Assembly: GCA_028684405.1 (NCBI GenBank)
Contig: JAQUGA010000045.1
Coordinates: forward strand, 1 to 13,916
DNA: 13,916 nt
DNA from: Bacteroidales bacterium
GTDB lineage: Bacteria; Bacteroidota; Bacteroidia; Bacteroidales; WCHB1-69
Direction of reading: 5' to 3'
Position 1 is the stretch's first letter. Each line of letters begins with the position of its first letter. Shown one piece after another: positions 7,199-13,461 of this stretch. Below the pieces are notes generated by a model, which saw only the letters and a program-made list of their open reading frames with translations, searched no databases and was not told where the DNA came from. The position numbers and the translations under genes were made by a program.

Positions 7199-7286
7199 TG
7201 GCGGAGAGATAGGGATTCGAACCCTAGGGGCTATGACACCCAACGGTTTTCAAGACCGCCGCAATCGACCACTCTGCCATCTCTCC
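7199..7286 (-). tRNA. tRNA-Ser(UGA)
   Basis: Read on the minus strand, this is an 88-nt class II tRNA including the encoded CCA. The acceptor stem GGAGAGA (7280-7286) pairs with TCTCTCC (7203-7209), with discriminator G at 7202 and CCA at 7199-7201. The anticodon loop CTTGAAA gives anticodon UGA (7250-7252), which reads serine UCN codons. A long variable arm (GGG/CCC stem) marks it as a serine-type tRNA, and the T arm AGGGTTCGAATCCCT is canonical. A TACTTTTG promoter element lies 4 nt upstream and a terminator 8 nt downstream of the CCA, so it is probably a single-gene transcript. Confidence 0.97.
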
Positions 7287-7290
7287 GCTG

Positions 7291-7298
7291 CAAAAGTA
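7291..7298 (-). promoter_or_regulatory. Candidate -7 promoter element for tRNA-Ser
   Basis: On the minus strand this reads TACTTTTG, matching TAnnTTTG, and ends 4 nt before the first base of the mature tRNA. Transcription would start at, or a few bases from, the mature 5' end, leaving little or no leader for RNase P. Confidence 0.55.
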
Positions 7299-7475
7299 CA
7301 AATAAAATCAATTATTAAAAGCTTTTTTGAAAATAAATGAGAAATAAATATTAATCCTTTGATTTTCAATCTCTAAATTTTTTGTTTTGTAGTGTTTATT
7401 CAGTAATTTTGTGCTCTTAAAATAATTTGTCATTAATTTTAATATTTAAAAAACTAAAAATAGATGCCTATTTAC

Positions 7476-7506
7476 TTGCTTAGTGAACAATAGTTCATTA
7501 ATTTTG
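7476..7506 (+). promoter_or_regulatory. Promoter of the methionine gamma-lyase-like gene
   Basis: A -33 TTG (7476-7478) and a -7 TAATTTTG (7499-7506) are separated by 20 bp, a good match to the Bacteroidota consensus TTG-N19/20-TAnnTTTG. Transcription should begin near 7513, leaving a leader of about 40 nt before the ATG at 7555. Two palindromes overlap it: one between the -33 and -7 boxes, and one over the predicted start site. Confidence 0.7.
7484..7497. promoter_or_regulatory. Candidate operator site 1 (TGAAC-N4-GTTCA)
   Basis: TGAACAATAGTTCA is a 14-bp palindrome with 5-bp perfect arms, placed between the -33 and -7 boxes. It shares the TGAAC...AGTTCA pattern with site 2, with centres 26 bp apart. 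The form suits a homodimeric helix-turn-helix regulator. Its position fits steric repression, though which regulator binds cannot be read here. Confidence 0.6.
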
Positions 7507-7509
7507 CCA

Positions 7510-7523
7510 TGAACTCAAGTTCA
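7510..7523. promoter_or_regulatory. Candidate operator site 2 (TGAACT-CA-AGTTCA)
   Basis: TGAACTCAAGTTCA has 6-bp perfect arms, and 7-bp arms if the flanking A (7509) and T (7524) are counted. It begins 4 bases after the -7 box and covers the predicted transcription start near 7513. Together with site 1 it brackets the -7 element, as expected for tight repression by two bound dimers. Confidence 0.6.
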
Positions 7524-7554
7524 TTGATTAGAAATCACAAATTAAAAAATAGAT

Positions 7555-8736
7555 ATGAATACAAAAAACAAAGGTTTTAACACCAAACTAATTCATGCAG
7601 GAGCATTTGAAGACGAATTCGGAAGTGCTACTGTTCCCATTTATCAAACATCAACGTTTAAATTTAAAAGTGCTCAACACGGAGCAGATTGTTTTTCTGG
7701 CAACAGTAATGGTTACATATACACTCGTATTGGAAATCCAACGATACGAGCATTTGAACAAAACATAGCGGAACTCGAAAATGGTTATGACGGAATTGCT
7801 ACTTCTTCAGGTATGGGCGCAATAAGCAGCGTTTACATGGCTTTGTTAGGCGCTGGTAGTCATATTGTAAGCTCGGACGCAGTATACGGTCCAGCAAGAG
7901 GCATTTTAGAGCAAGATTTTTCGAGATTTGGAGTAGAATCTACTTTTGTAAATACTTCAAAAATTGAGAATATTATTCCCGCTATTAAACCCAATACAAA
8001 AGTTCTATACATCGAAACTCCGGCAAATCCAACCATGGATATTACCGACATTAAAGCCTGTGCCGAAATTGCAAAAAAACACAATTTAATTTTAGTGGTC
8101 GACAATACATTTAGTTCTCCCTATTTACAAAAACCTTTGGATTTAGGCGCCGATGTGGTATTGCACTCCATTACTAAATTCATCAATGGTCATGCTGACA
8201 TTGTGGGCGGTGTAATCGTTGCAAAAGATCCCGAAATTTATAAAAAGATTCGCCACTCCATGGTGTTTATGGGATGTAACATGGATCCAACACAAGCTTT
8301 TATGGTTCTTAGAGGTGTTAAAACTCTGGGCATTAGAATTGAAAGAGCACAAGAAAGTGCCATGAAAGTTGCTGATTTCTTGTCAAATCATCCAAAAATT
8401 GCCTGGGTTAGATACCCTGGACTTCCTTCTCATCCACAGTACGAACTAGGAAAAGCTCAAATGAGTGGATTTGGTTCGATGATGAGTTTTGGCTTAAAAG
8501 GTGGACTGGAAGCTGGGAAAAAACTAATGGACAATGTTCATTTAGCGATATTGGCTGTTTCTTTGGGCGGTGTTGAAACTTTAATTCAACATCCTGCATC
8601 GATGACACACGCAGGAGTAAGCAAAGAAAACAAACTAGCTGCTGGAATTACCGACGACTTAGTTCGTTTTTCAGTTGGAATCGAAGATGTAGAAGATATT
8701 ATTGCTGATTTGAAACAAGGACTTGATCTTGTGTAA
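7555..8736 (+). CDS. PLP-dependent Cys/Met metabolism enzyme, methionine gamma-lyase-like
   Basis: The 393-residue protein has the usual length of the cystathionine gamma-synthase/methionine gamma-lyase family of PLP enzymes. Cofactor residues are visible: Schiff-base lysine K208 in SITKF with S205, D183 in VVDNT, Y56 and R58 in YTRIGNP (phosphate contacts from the neighbouring subunit), and R372 for the substrate carboxylate. The C-terminal stretch GGVETLIQHPASMTH resembles methionine gamma-lyases, which split methionine into methanethiol, 2-oxobutyrate and ammonia. However, the position after Y111-G112, a cysteine in canonical methionine gamma-lyases, is proline (P113). The region that carries Lys-Asp in those enzymes reads MVFMGCNMDP instead. 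Cystathionine lyase, homocysteine lyase or a sulfhydrylase activity is therefore also possible. It is monocistronic, with an elaborate operator-bearing promoter and a strong terminator. The family is certain, the substrate is not. Confidence 0.85.
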   Translation: MNTKNKGFNTKLIHAGAFEDEFGSATVPIYQTSTFKFKSAQHGADCFSGNSNGYIYTRIGNPTIRAFEQNIAELENGYDGIATSSGMGAISSVYMALLGAGSHIVSSDAVYGPARGILEQDFSRFGVESTFVNTSKIENIIPAIKPNTKVLYIETPANPTMDITDIKACAEIAKKHNLILVVDNTFSSPYLQKPLDLGADVVLHSITKFINGHADIVGGVIVAKDPEIYKKIRHSMVFMGCNMDPTQAFMVLRGVKTLGIRIERAQESAMKVADFLSNHPKIAWVRYPGLPSHPQYELGKAQMSGFGSMMSFGLKGGLEAGKKLMDNVHLAILAVSLGGVETLIQHPASMTHAGVSKENKLAAGITDDLVRFSVGIEDVEDIIADLKQGLDLV

Positions 8737-8752
8737 TTGTTATTCCTGCACT

Positions 8753-8790
8753 AAAAAAAGACCAAACATGATTTTGTTTGGTCTTTTTTT
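8753..8790. terminator. Strong bidirectional rho-independent terminator
   Basis: A 15-bp perfect stem (8753-8767 with 8776-8790) encloses an 8-base loop. The core is GACCAAAC/GTTTGGTC, and A and T runs on either side give a U-tail in both directions. It lies between two convergent genes, the methionine gamma-lyase-like gene ending at 8736 and the secreted protein gene ending at 8812, and should serve both. Confidence 0.9.
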
Positions 8791-8811
8791 GTAAGAAAAA
8801 TCAAATTTTCA

Positions 8812-11379
8812 CTATCGATTAATTTTTATAAGTTTTCGATTAATAATAGTATTTTCAGATTGAATGTTCAAAAAATACAATCCATTATTCAAAAACCCAC
8901 AATTGATTATCGTTGTGGAATTGTTTTCGAAAGATTGAAAAACAATTTTTCCATTCATGTCAAGTAAGGTAAGCATAGAATTTGCTGGAATATTTTCCAC
9001 CATTACTTCATCCGAAAATGGGTTTGGATAGACATGAATGCTTTCGTTATCACTTACTTCATCAATTCCAACTCCCCAACAAGAAGTAGACGATGGCACC
9101 CAAACGGGACCATTTTTTAGATTTCCATTATAATTATTTGGACCTAAATCATGAGCAATGGTTCCTTCTCCTTCATTAAAATTCCAATAAGCGGCTAAAT
9201 TTGTTTCAGTTCCAATCATTTTAGTCATATAATTATTGGTTATTTCGCTGGGAGTTCGAACCGTTTTCCACAAACGAATCTCATCTATCACTCCTTTGAA
9301 ATAAGAAGCTTCTGCTGGATTAGTTGCCATATACCTGCCTGCATAAAGTCCTGTTGGCAATGTGCTCCAAGTAATACTTTGAACGTTGGTAGAAATCGTT
9401 TTGGATTCAACCAAATTTCCATTCAGATAGAATTTCACTGCTTTTCCATCATATGTTGCTGCTACGTGACTCCACTCATTCAGCGGCAAAACAGCACCCG
9501 GCAAATCCGACCAATCGGCAACAGGCATAGACAAAGGTTGAATTAAAAATCGAAGTTTACCATTTTCATAACCGAATCCATAACCATTTTTAACCGTTGA
9601 AGTTAGGTTCATAAACGATATTGGATATCCTCTCTCCTCATGGGGATTGATCCACGCTTCCACTGTAAAACCTGATTGAAAACGCAATACGGAGCGATTT
9701 CCAAAATCTACATAATCATCCGTTCCATCAAACTTGATGGCATTGCAAGGATCAACATATGCTTCCACGGTGATGTATCCTGGTTTGAGTATTTCACTAG
9801 TTTCACCATACGCATTTGAAATTGAAAGCTTAACATCGTATGTGCCAGGAATTGAATATGTCACATTTGGATTTAGCACATCGTAAACCGAAGGAGTTAC
9901 GCCTTGTATCGTCCATATCCATAAATTGGGGTTTCCTACTGATAAATCGGTAAAAAGCACAGAACTGCCTTGATTAATGGTGGTTGACGAAGCACTGAAA
10001 TTAGCTTTTAAAGGCGGCGTGTAAACAATTTCAGATTTAGCAACAAACATGTCAAAATTACCGTTGCCATTGATTGTTTTTCCATGGAAATTAGCATTGG
10101 TAGTAAAGCGTCCACAAATTTGAGCAGAACCATCAATGTTCACATGAATTCCACTTCCAAATGCGGCACCGCTACCAACAACGGGTTTTATCCATTGAAA
10201 AACCCCACTATTGTTGTATTTTGCAATAAAAGATCCACTAACTGATGGTTTGGGAATAAAAACATTATTTATGGTCAAAGAGTCACCATAAAAACCTGTA
10301 ATAAAAACATTGTCAGCAGCATCAACACCAATGCCAAAAGATCCATCGGCTGAAGGAGTACCCATTTTGTTTAACCAAATGGCAGTGTTTGCATCGGAAG
10401 ACAACTTCGTAACAAAAGCATCAGTTGAGCCTGAAGAGGCAACCATCAATGATCCAAAATTTAAATTTCCAGAAAAAATACCAGAAATTAAAATCTCACC
10501 ACTGCTATTCACAATTAATGAATTGCTTGCACTTTCCTCCGAAATAGATGCCGAAAACTGGCGTGACCAGATGAAAGCACCACTTGTATCATACTTAACC
10601 AGAAACATATCTTGGTTTGAAGCTCCACCAGAATTGGAAATAAGTCCTCCTCCTTCAAAATTGCAGATTCCAGATATGCGACCGTTTAAAAGAATTTTAT
10701 TGTCATGAGAAATAGCTAAAGAAATTGGAGTTTCATCGCCATTATTTCCATGAATTCTGCGAACCCACGATAAATTTCCAGCAGAAGTGAATTTTCCAAA
10801 CCAAATATCATCATTTCCTGTAGAAGTAAGAGAGGTGTTTTCAACTTTTACAGTTCCCGAAAAAGAAGCTGCTATAAAGATATTGTTGGCAGCATCAACA
10901 GAAAAAGTTCGAGCGTGCCCACCTAGTTTTTTCACCCAAATTAATTCACCGATATTGCTGTATTTAGCAATAAAAGATTGGGCACCATCAGCAGTGTTTA
11001 GTTGTGTTGTGCCAAAAAAAGCATTGGCTGCATGCCAACCTAAAACAAGAATATTACCTTGCTTGTCTATTTTAATATCCAAACCTTTGTCATTGGCATT
11101 ACTACCGGCTTTTTTAGCCCACTCAAAATTCCCGTCACTATTGTATTTAGCAATAAACATATCACTTCCTCCCGAAGAAATCAAGCTGTTTCCAGAACCA
11201 AAAGAAACCGTTCCATTGAAACTACCGGTAACATACGAATATCCAGAATTGTCACGACAAATTGCATTGGCTCGGTCGTCTCCACTTCCACCAGCATTGT
11301 TTACCCATGCCCAGTTGGCTTGAGAATAAATTCCAAGAGAAATAAATAGGAATAAAAATAACGATAAAAAGTTTTTCAT
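8812..11379 (-). CDS. Secreted multidomain protein: seven SBBP-like repeats, PKD, LamG, T9SS sorting domain
   Basis: The 855-residue protein has a signal peptide (about residues 1-20, ending GIYSQ). Seven repeats of 57-66 residues follow, each with a (F/W/V)xxK(Y/F/L)-type core (near residues 74, 135, 192, 258, 321, 383 and 443) and a D-x-x-(G/N)-N-x-(Y/F/L)-type strand. They resemble SBBP repeats and would suit a beta-propeller. A PKD-like domain (about 458-540) and a laminin-G/concanavalin-like domain (about 545-720, beginning IKFDGTDDYVDFG) come next. The end is a type A T9SS sorting domain (about 780-855, with VYPNPF and the final NRKLIKINR). The protein should be exported by Sec, moved across the outer membrane by type IX secretion and attached to the surface or released. 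No catalytic domain is visible, so adhesion or glycan binding is the likeliest role. A promoter and a 5' leader hairpin lie upstream. Confidence 0.9.
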   Translation of the reverse strand: MKNFLSLFLFLFISLGIYSQANWAWVNNAGGSGDDRANAICRDNSGYSYVTGSFNGTVSFGSGNSLISSGGSDMFIAKYNSDGNFEWAKKAGSNANDKGLDIKIDKQGNILVLGWHAANAFFGTTQLNTADGAQSFIAKYSNIGELIWVKKLGGHARTFSVDAANNIFIAASFSGTVKVENTSLTSTGNDDIWFGKFTSAGNLSWVRRIHGNNGDETPISLAISHDNKILLNGRISGICNFEGGGLISNSGGASNQDMFLVKYDTSGAFIWSRQFSASISEESASNSLIVNSSGEILISGIFSGNLNFGSLMVASSGSTDAFVTKLSSDANTAIWLNKMGTPSADGSFGIGVDAADNVFITGFYGDSLTINNVFIPKPSVSGSFIAKYNNSGVFQWIKPVVGSGAAFGSGIHVNIDGSAQICGRFTTNANFHGKTINGNGNFDMFVAKSEIVYTPPLKANFSASSTTINQGSSVLFTDLSVGNPNLWIWTIQGVTPSVYDVLNPNVTYSIPGTYDVKLSISNAYGETSEILKPGYITVEAYVDPCNAIKFDGTDDYVDFGNRSVLRFQSGFTVEAWINPHEERGYPISFMNLTSTVKNGYGFGYENGKLRFLIQPLSMPVADWSDLPGAVLPLNEWSHVAATYDGKAVKFYLNGNLVESKTISTNVQSITWSTLPTGLYAGRYMATNPAEASYFKGVIDEIRLWKTVRTPSEITNNYMTKMIGTETNLAAYWNFNEGEGTIAHDLGPNNYNGNLKNGPVWVPSSTSCWGVGIDEVSDNESIHVYPNPFSDEVMVENIPANSMLTLLDMNGKIVFQSFENNSTTIINCGFLNNGLYFLNIQSENTIINRKLIKINR

Positions 11380-11416
11380 AAAGATTATATTTGATTAATA
11401 GCTTATAAATTCATTA

Positions 11417-11438
11417 ATGATGAAGCGTTTTTCATCAT
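11417..11438 (-). other. Hairpin in the 5' leader of the secreted-protein gene
   Basis: ATGATGAA (11417-11424) and TTCATCAT (11431-11438) form a perfect 8-bp stem with a 6-base loop. It would lie in the transcribed leader, 37 nt upstream of the ATG, if transcription starts from the promoter at 11450-11479. It might affect mRNA stability or serve as an operator. Neither can be decided here. Confidence 0.5.
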
Positions 11439-11449
11439 CTACATTGCCA

Positions 11450-11479
11450 CAAAAATACAATTTTTTGAAGTTTAACAAA
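11450..11479 (-). promoter_or_regulatory. Promoter of the secreted repeat-protein gene
   Basis: On the minus strand a -33 TTTG (11476-11479) is followed after 18 bp by TATTTTTG (11450-11457), a good match to the Bacteroidota promoter pattern. The predicted start near 11443 gives an unusually long leader of about 64 nt, compared with about 10-20 nt for other genes in the window. Confidence 0.6.
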
Positions 11480-11736
11480 ACTTAAAATGTTAAGAATGAA
11501 TTTTCAAGCTGACAAAAATGAGTAAACACTACCTAACAGAAAGGTTTACAGGACAAAATAAGAAACAAAAATGTTTTTTTATAAAACATGGTCATCTGTT
11601 GTTTTCACCATGTCCTATCCCGTTCGATTAGCGTTTGAATATTTCGCTCCGACCTGATTTTGGGAAAGATAAGAACTTCTGATGATGTTTTTATCTACTA
11701 TTTTAAACATTGAACAGCTAATAATAGTCTTTTAGG
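11480..11736. other. Non-coding stretch with inverted repeats and a possible gene remnant
   Basis: No complete gene is visible. There are two short inverted repeats: GTAAAC (11522-11527) with GTTTAC (11544-11549), and ACATGGT (11586-11592) with ACCATGT (11607-11613). On the minus strand a 29-codon open frame without a start codon (11694 to 11605) reads like protein, with the stretch LIFPKIRSERNIQTLIERD. It may be the tail of a decayed gene. A weak AT-rich stem (11697-11702 with 11723-11728) could help end the downstream CoA-binding gene transcript. No insertion-sequence transposase is present. Confidence 0.35.
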
Positions 11737-12159
11737 TTACAAAACAATGGGCTTAGCAGATTCTTTCTTTTGTTTCATAATCACCAAGATGCAATAATTA
11801 TGAATAATATTTAAGGCTTGATCTTGAGCAAAAACAGGTGTATTTTCGGTATCGCAATCTGTTTGCACCCATATTTGCGTAAATCCCAAGCGAATCGCTT
11901 CTTCTGTAATTCTATCGGTGTCTTTTTGATGCGTAACCAACACCAAAGCAGTATCTTGAGGATTTAAATCGGAAATACTAGAAATACATTTATCGCCATC
12001 AATTTCATCGGCAAATGGATTTACCGGAATGGCATGATATCCTTTTGCTTTTAGACGTCTGTATATAATATTGCCGTATTTTCGAATATCTCTCGAAGCA
12101 CCTACTACGGCAATTTTGGGTGTTTCGAAAAACAAATCAATCTTTTTTTTCTGAATCAT
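11737..12159 (-). CDS. CoA-binding domain protein (YccU-like)
   Basis: The 140-residue protein is a single Rossmann-type CoA-binding domain of the kind found alone in YccU and as the N-terminal part of succinyl-CoA synthetase alpha-like proteins. The nucleotide-binding strand-loop reads IAVVGASRDIRKYGN (residues 16-30), followed by a GYHAIPVNPFADEIDG segment, then VLVTHQKDTD and QIWVQTD. The C-terminus has an NYCILV segment, close to the Cys-Ile motif typical of the family. It has no catalytic partner domain in the window, so its role is probably binding CoA or another nucleotide. The ATG at 12159 is preferred over an in-frame TTG at 12168, which overlaps a TAATTTG promoter-like sequence. The short leader would make it nearly leaderless. 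Confidence 0.85.
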   Translation of the reverse strand: MIQKKKIDLFFETPKIAVVGASRDIRKYGNIIYRRLKAKGYHAIPVNPFADEIDGDKCISSISDLNPQDTALVLVTHQKDTDRITEEAIRLGFTQIWVQTDCDTENTPVFAQDQALNIIHNYCILVIMKQKKESAKPIVL

Positions 12160-12234
12160 GATGGTCAAATTAGAGTGTAAAGTTAGGATTATTTTGTAAT
12201 CTCTTTAAAATGACATCAATTAAAATAATTATTG

Positions 12235-12242
12235 TTACTTTG
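12235..12242 (+). promoter_or_regulatory. Candidate -7 element for the VF530-type gene
   Basis: TTACTTTG matches the TAnnTTTG consensus at seven of eight positions and ends 9 nt before the ATG at 12252. The same eight bases occur upstream of the PhoH-family gene (13425-13432). The leader would be only a few nucleotides. The element lies inside a longer frame that could begin at 12210 and so supports the shorter protein. Confidence 0.35.
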
Positions 12243-12251
12243 CAAAAAAAA

Positions 12252-12497
12252 ATGTCAGACATTCCACAGAAAAATAATCCTTTACACGGTATCACTTTAG
12301 AAGCTATTCTAGTGGCATTGGTAGAGTTTTATGGTTGGGAAGAATTGGGAGAAAGAATAAAAATAAACTGTTTTACAAAAGACCCAAGCATAAACTCAAG
12401 CTTAAAATTTTTAAGAAAAACTCCTTGGGCTCGTACAAAAGTTGAAAGTCTCTATTTGTATATGCTTCGCCAAAAAAAGAAAATGGACTTATTGTAA
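12252..12497 (+). CDS. VF530-type small DNA-binding protein (DUF2132)
   Basis: The 81-residue protein matches the VF530/DUF2132 family along its whole length. It has the characteristic NPLHGITLEAIL segment (residues 8-19), then YGWEELGERIKINCF, and the C-terminal SLKFLRKTPWARTKVESLY. Members are small helical proteins; the Vibrio fischeri structure gave the family its name and DNA binding has been proposed. The ATG at 12252 is used instead of one at 12210 because the first 14 extra residues are unlike the family and cover a promoter-like TTACTTTG. It is divergent from the CoA-binding gene and converges on the next gene with a 16-nt gap. A basic QKKKMDLL tail ends the protein. Confidence 0.9.
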   Translation: MSDIPQKNNPLHGITLEAILVALVEFYGWEELGERIKINCFTKDPSINSSLKFLRKTPWARTKVESLYLYMLRQKKKMDLL

Positions 12498-12513
12498 AAA
12501 AAATAAACTTGTA

Positions 12514-13266
12514 TTATTTTGAATAATATTCCAGTTTTTCTTTTCTAAGATGCACAGCAAATTGTTGCGATACTCGAGTAAGTAGATTTTCTTTTGCTCT
12601 CACATTTTCCACTTTTCGAGAATTCCCAGTATAGGTTCTCATTGAAGCCTCTCTAACATATGTATATGCAGAATCAGGTTCATTCAAAAAATAAAACATC
12701 GAACCACTTATCAAGAGAAATTCTTTTTCACGTCCTTCACTGTAACTCCTATCTATCAGCATTTTTTGAGACAATTCCAATGCTTTTTCGCGATATTCTT
12801 CGGCTTCTCTATCATAATCTTCACGCTCAAATTGATATGCACAAATACGATAAAATCTGCACCAAAACTCATCGTCTAAATCTTTGTTTTTATATATCTT
12901 TTCTGCAATTAACAAACGGTCAGTAACATCCATATCAAGATATGATTTAAATCTACCGACAGCCAATCCTGAAATATCTATATCTTCAATCTTTTTTACA
13001 AAATTCGTATCGACATTAAAAAAATCATCCATCAAAGCGGAATATTTGCATTTTGTACACGCAAAAACAGATTGATGCTGGGTAAAAGGGAAAAAAACAA
13101 GCTGATATTGAGCTTCTATGTCTATCGTGACAACATTGTGAACAGGAACATAATAATACTGCTCATGGCGACAAACGGGACATTTTAAATTCTCTTTTTT
13201 CCACTCTGTTTGAGCGTTTAAAAAGGTGGATAGAAAGAAAAATAGTAATAAAAAATATTTTTTCAT
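12514..13266 (-). CDS. Exported DUF2225-like protein with two CxxC pairs
   Basis: The 250-residue protein begins with a signal peptide (MKKYFLLLFFFLSTFLNAQ, probably cleaved after residue 19). CPVC (C29, C32) and CTKC (C70, C73) then make a candidate zinc-binding site, with the intervening region resembling DUF2225. From about residue 105 the sequence becomes helical and charged, with TPR-like spacing, and includes YDREAEEYREKALELSQK. DUF2225 proteins I know of in Firmicutes are cytoplasmic, so export here is unusual. The ATG at 13266 is chosen over one at 13341 because it places the signal peptide at the very N-terminus. It is transcribed alone, divergent from the PhoH-family gene. Function is unknown, and the domain call is from memory of the cysteine pattern. 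Confidence 0.65.
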   Translation of the reverse strand: MKKYFLLLFFFLSTFLNAQTEWKKENLKCPVCRHEQYYYVPVHNVVTIDIEAQYQLVFFPFTQHQSVFACTKCKYSALMDDFFNVDTNFVKKIEDIDISGLAVGRFKSYLDMDVTDRLLIAEKIYKNKDLDDEFWCRFYRICAYQFEREDYDREAEEYREKALELSQKMLIDRSYSEGREKEFLLISGSMFYFLNEPDSAYTYVREASMRTYTGNSRKVENVRAKENLLTRVSQQFAVHLRKEKLEYYSK

Positions 13267-13323
13267 CTCTATTTGTTCTGATTTACAACGGTTTATACGA
13301 ATATCGTTTATAAAAGTTACAAA

Positions 13324-13331
13324 CAAAGCTA
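13324..13331 (-). promoter_or_regulatory. Candidate -7 element for the DUF2225-like gene
   Basis: On the minus strand the bases read TAGCTTTG, matching TAnnTTTG. The element ends 57 nt upstream of the ATG at 13266, giving a leader of about 50 nt. A -33 element is not clear. The element overlaps the longer frame that begins at 13341, which supports the shorter start. The leader contains the near-direct repeats CGGTTTATA and CGTTTATA. Confidence 0.4.
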
Positions 13332-13424
13332 CGTAACTCATTGAAACAAGCTACTATAGCCATAATAAACATTAAATTGTGCATAAAAAAATGACAAAAA
13401 TCAACTATATAATTCAGTCTTATA

Positions 13425-13432
13425 TTACTTTG
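13425..13432 (+). promoter_or_regulatory. Candidate -7 element for the PhoH-family gene
   Basis: TTACTTTG (seven of eight matches to TAnnTTTG) ends 29 nt before the ATG at 13462, implying a leader of about 22 nt. It is identical to the element before the VF530-type gene. Confidence 0.35.
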
Positions 13433-13461
13433 TCTGTCACAAACTTAAAACCTAACATCGT

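Noticed and set aside
6920..7243. Minus-strand 107-codon frame running from tRNA-Ser through the repeats
   Set aside because: Its start lies inside the tRNA, and the rest is made of the repeat modules and the inverted repeat, so the frame is a by-product of them.
7199..7286. tRNA-Ser as an integration site for a mobile element
   Set aside because: No second copy of the tRNA 3' end and no integrase gene occur in the window; the neighbouring repeats do not match the tRNA.
6946..7340. Plus-strand frames of 83 and 65 codons across the repeats and tRNA-Ser
   Set aside because: One reads the repeat modules and the other reads antisense through the tRNA. Neither has protein-like features.
10310..11349. 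Long plus-strand frames of 96-178 codons opposite the secreted repeat protein
   Set aside because: They are antisense to a coherent signal peptide-repeat-T9SS protein and are explained by its repetitive codon pattern.
12513..12527. ATTATT-TTG-AATAAT as a terminator between the convergent VF530 and DUF2225-like genes
   Set aside because: The stem is purely A/T with a 3-base loop and lies partly in the last codons of the DUF2225-like gene, so it is too weak to call.
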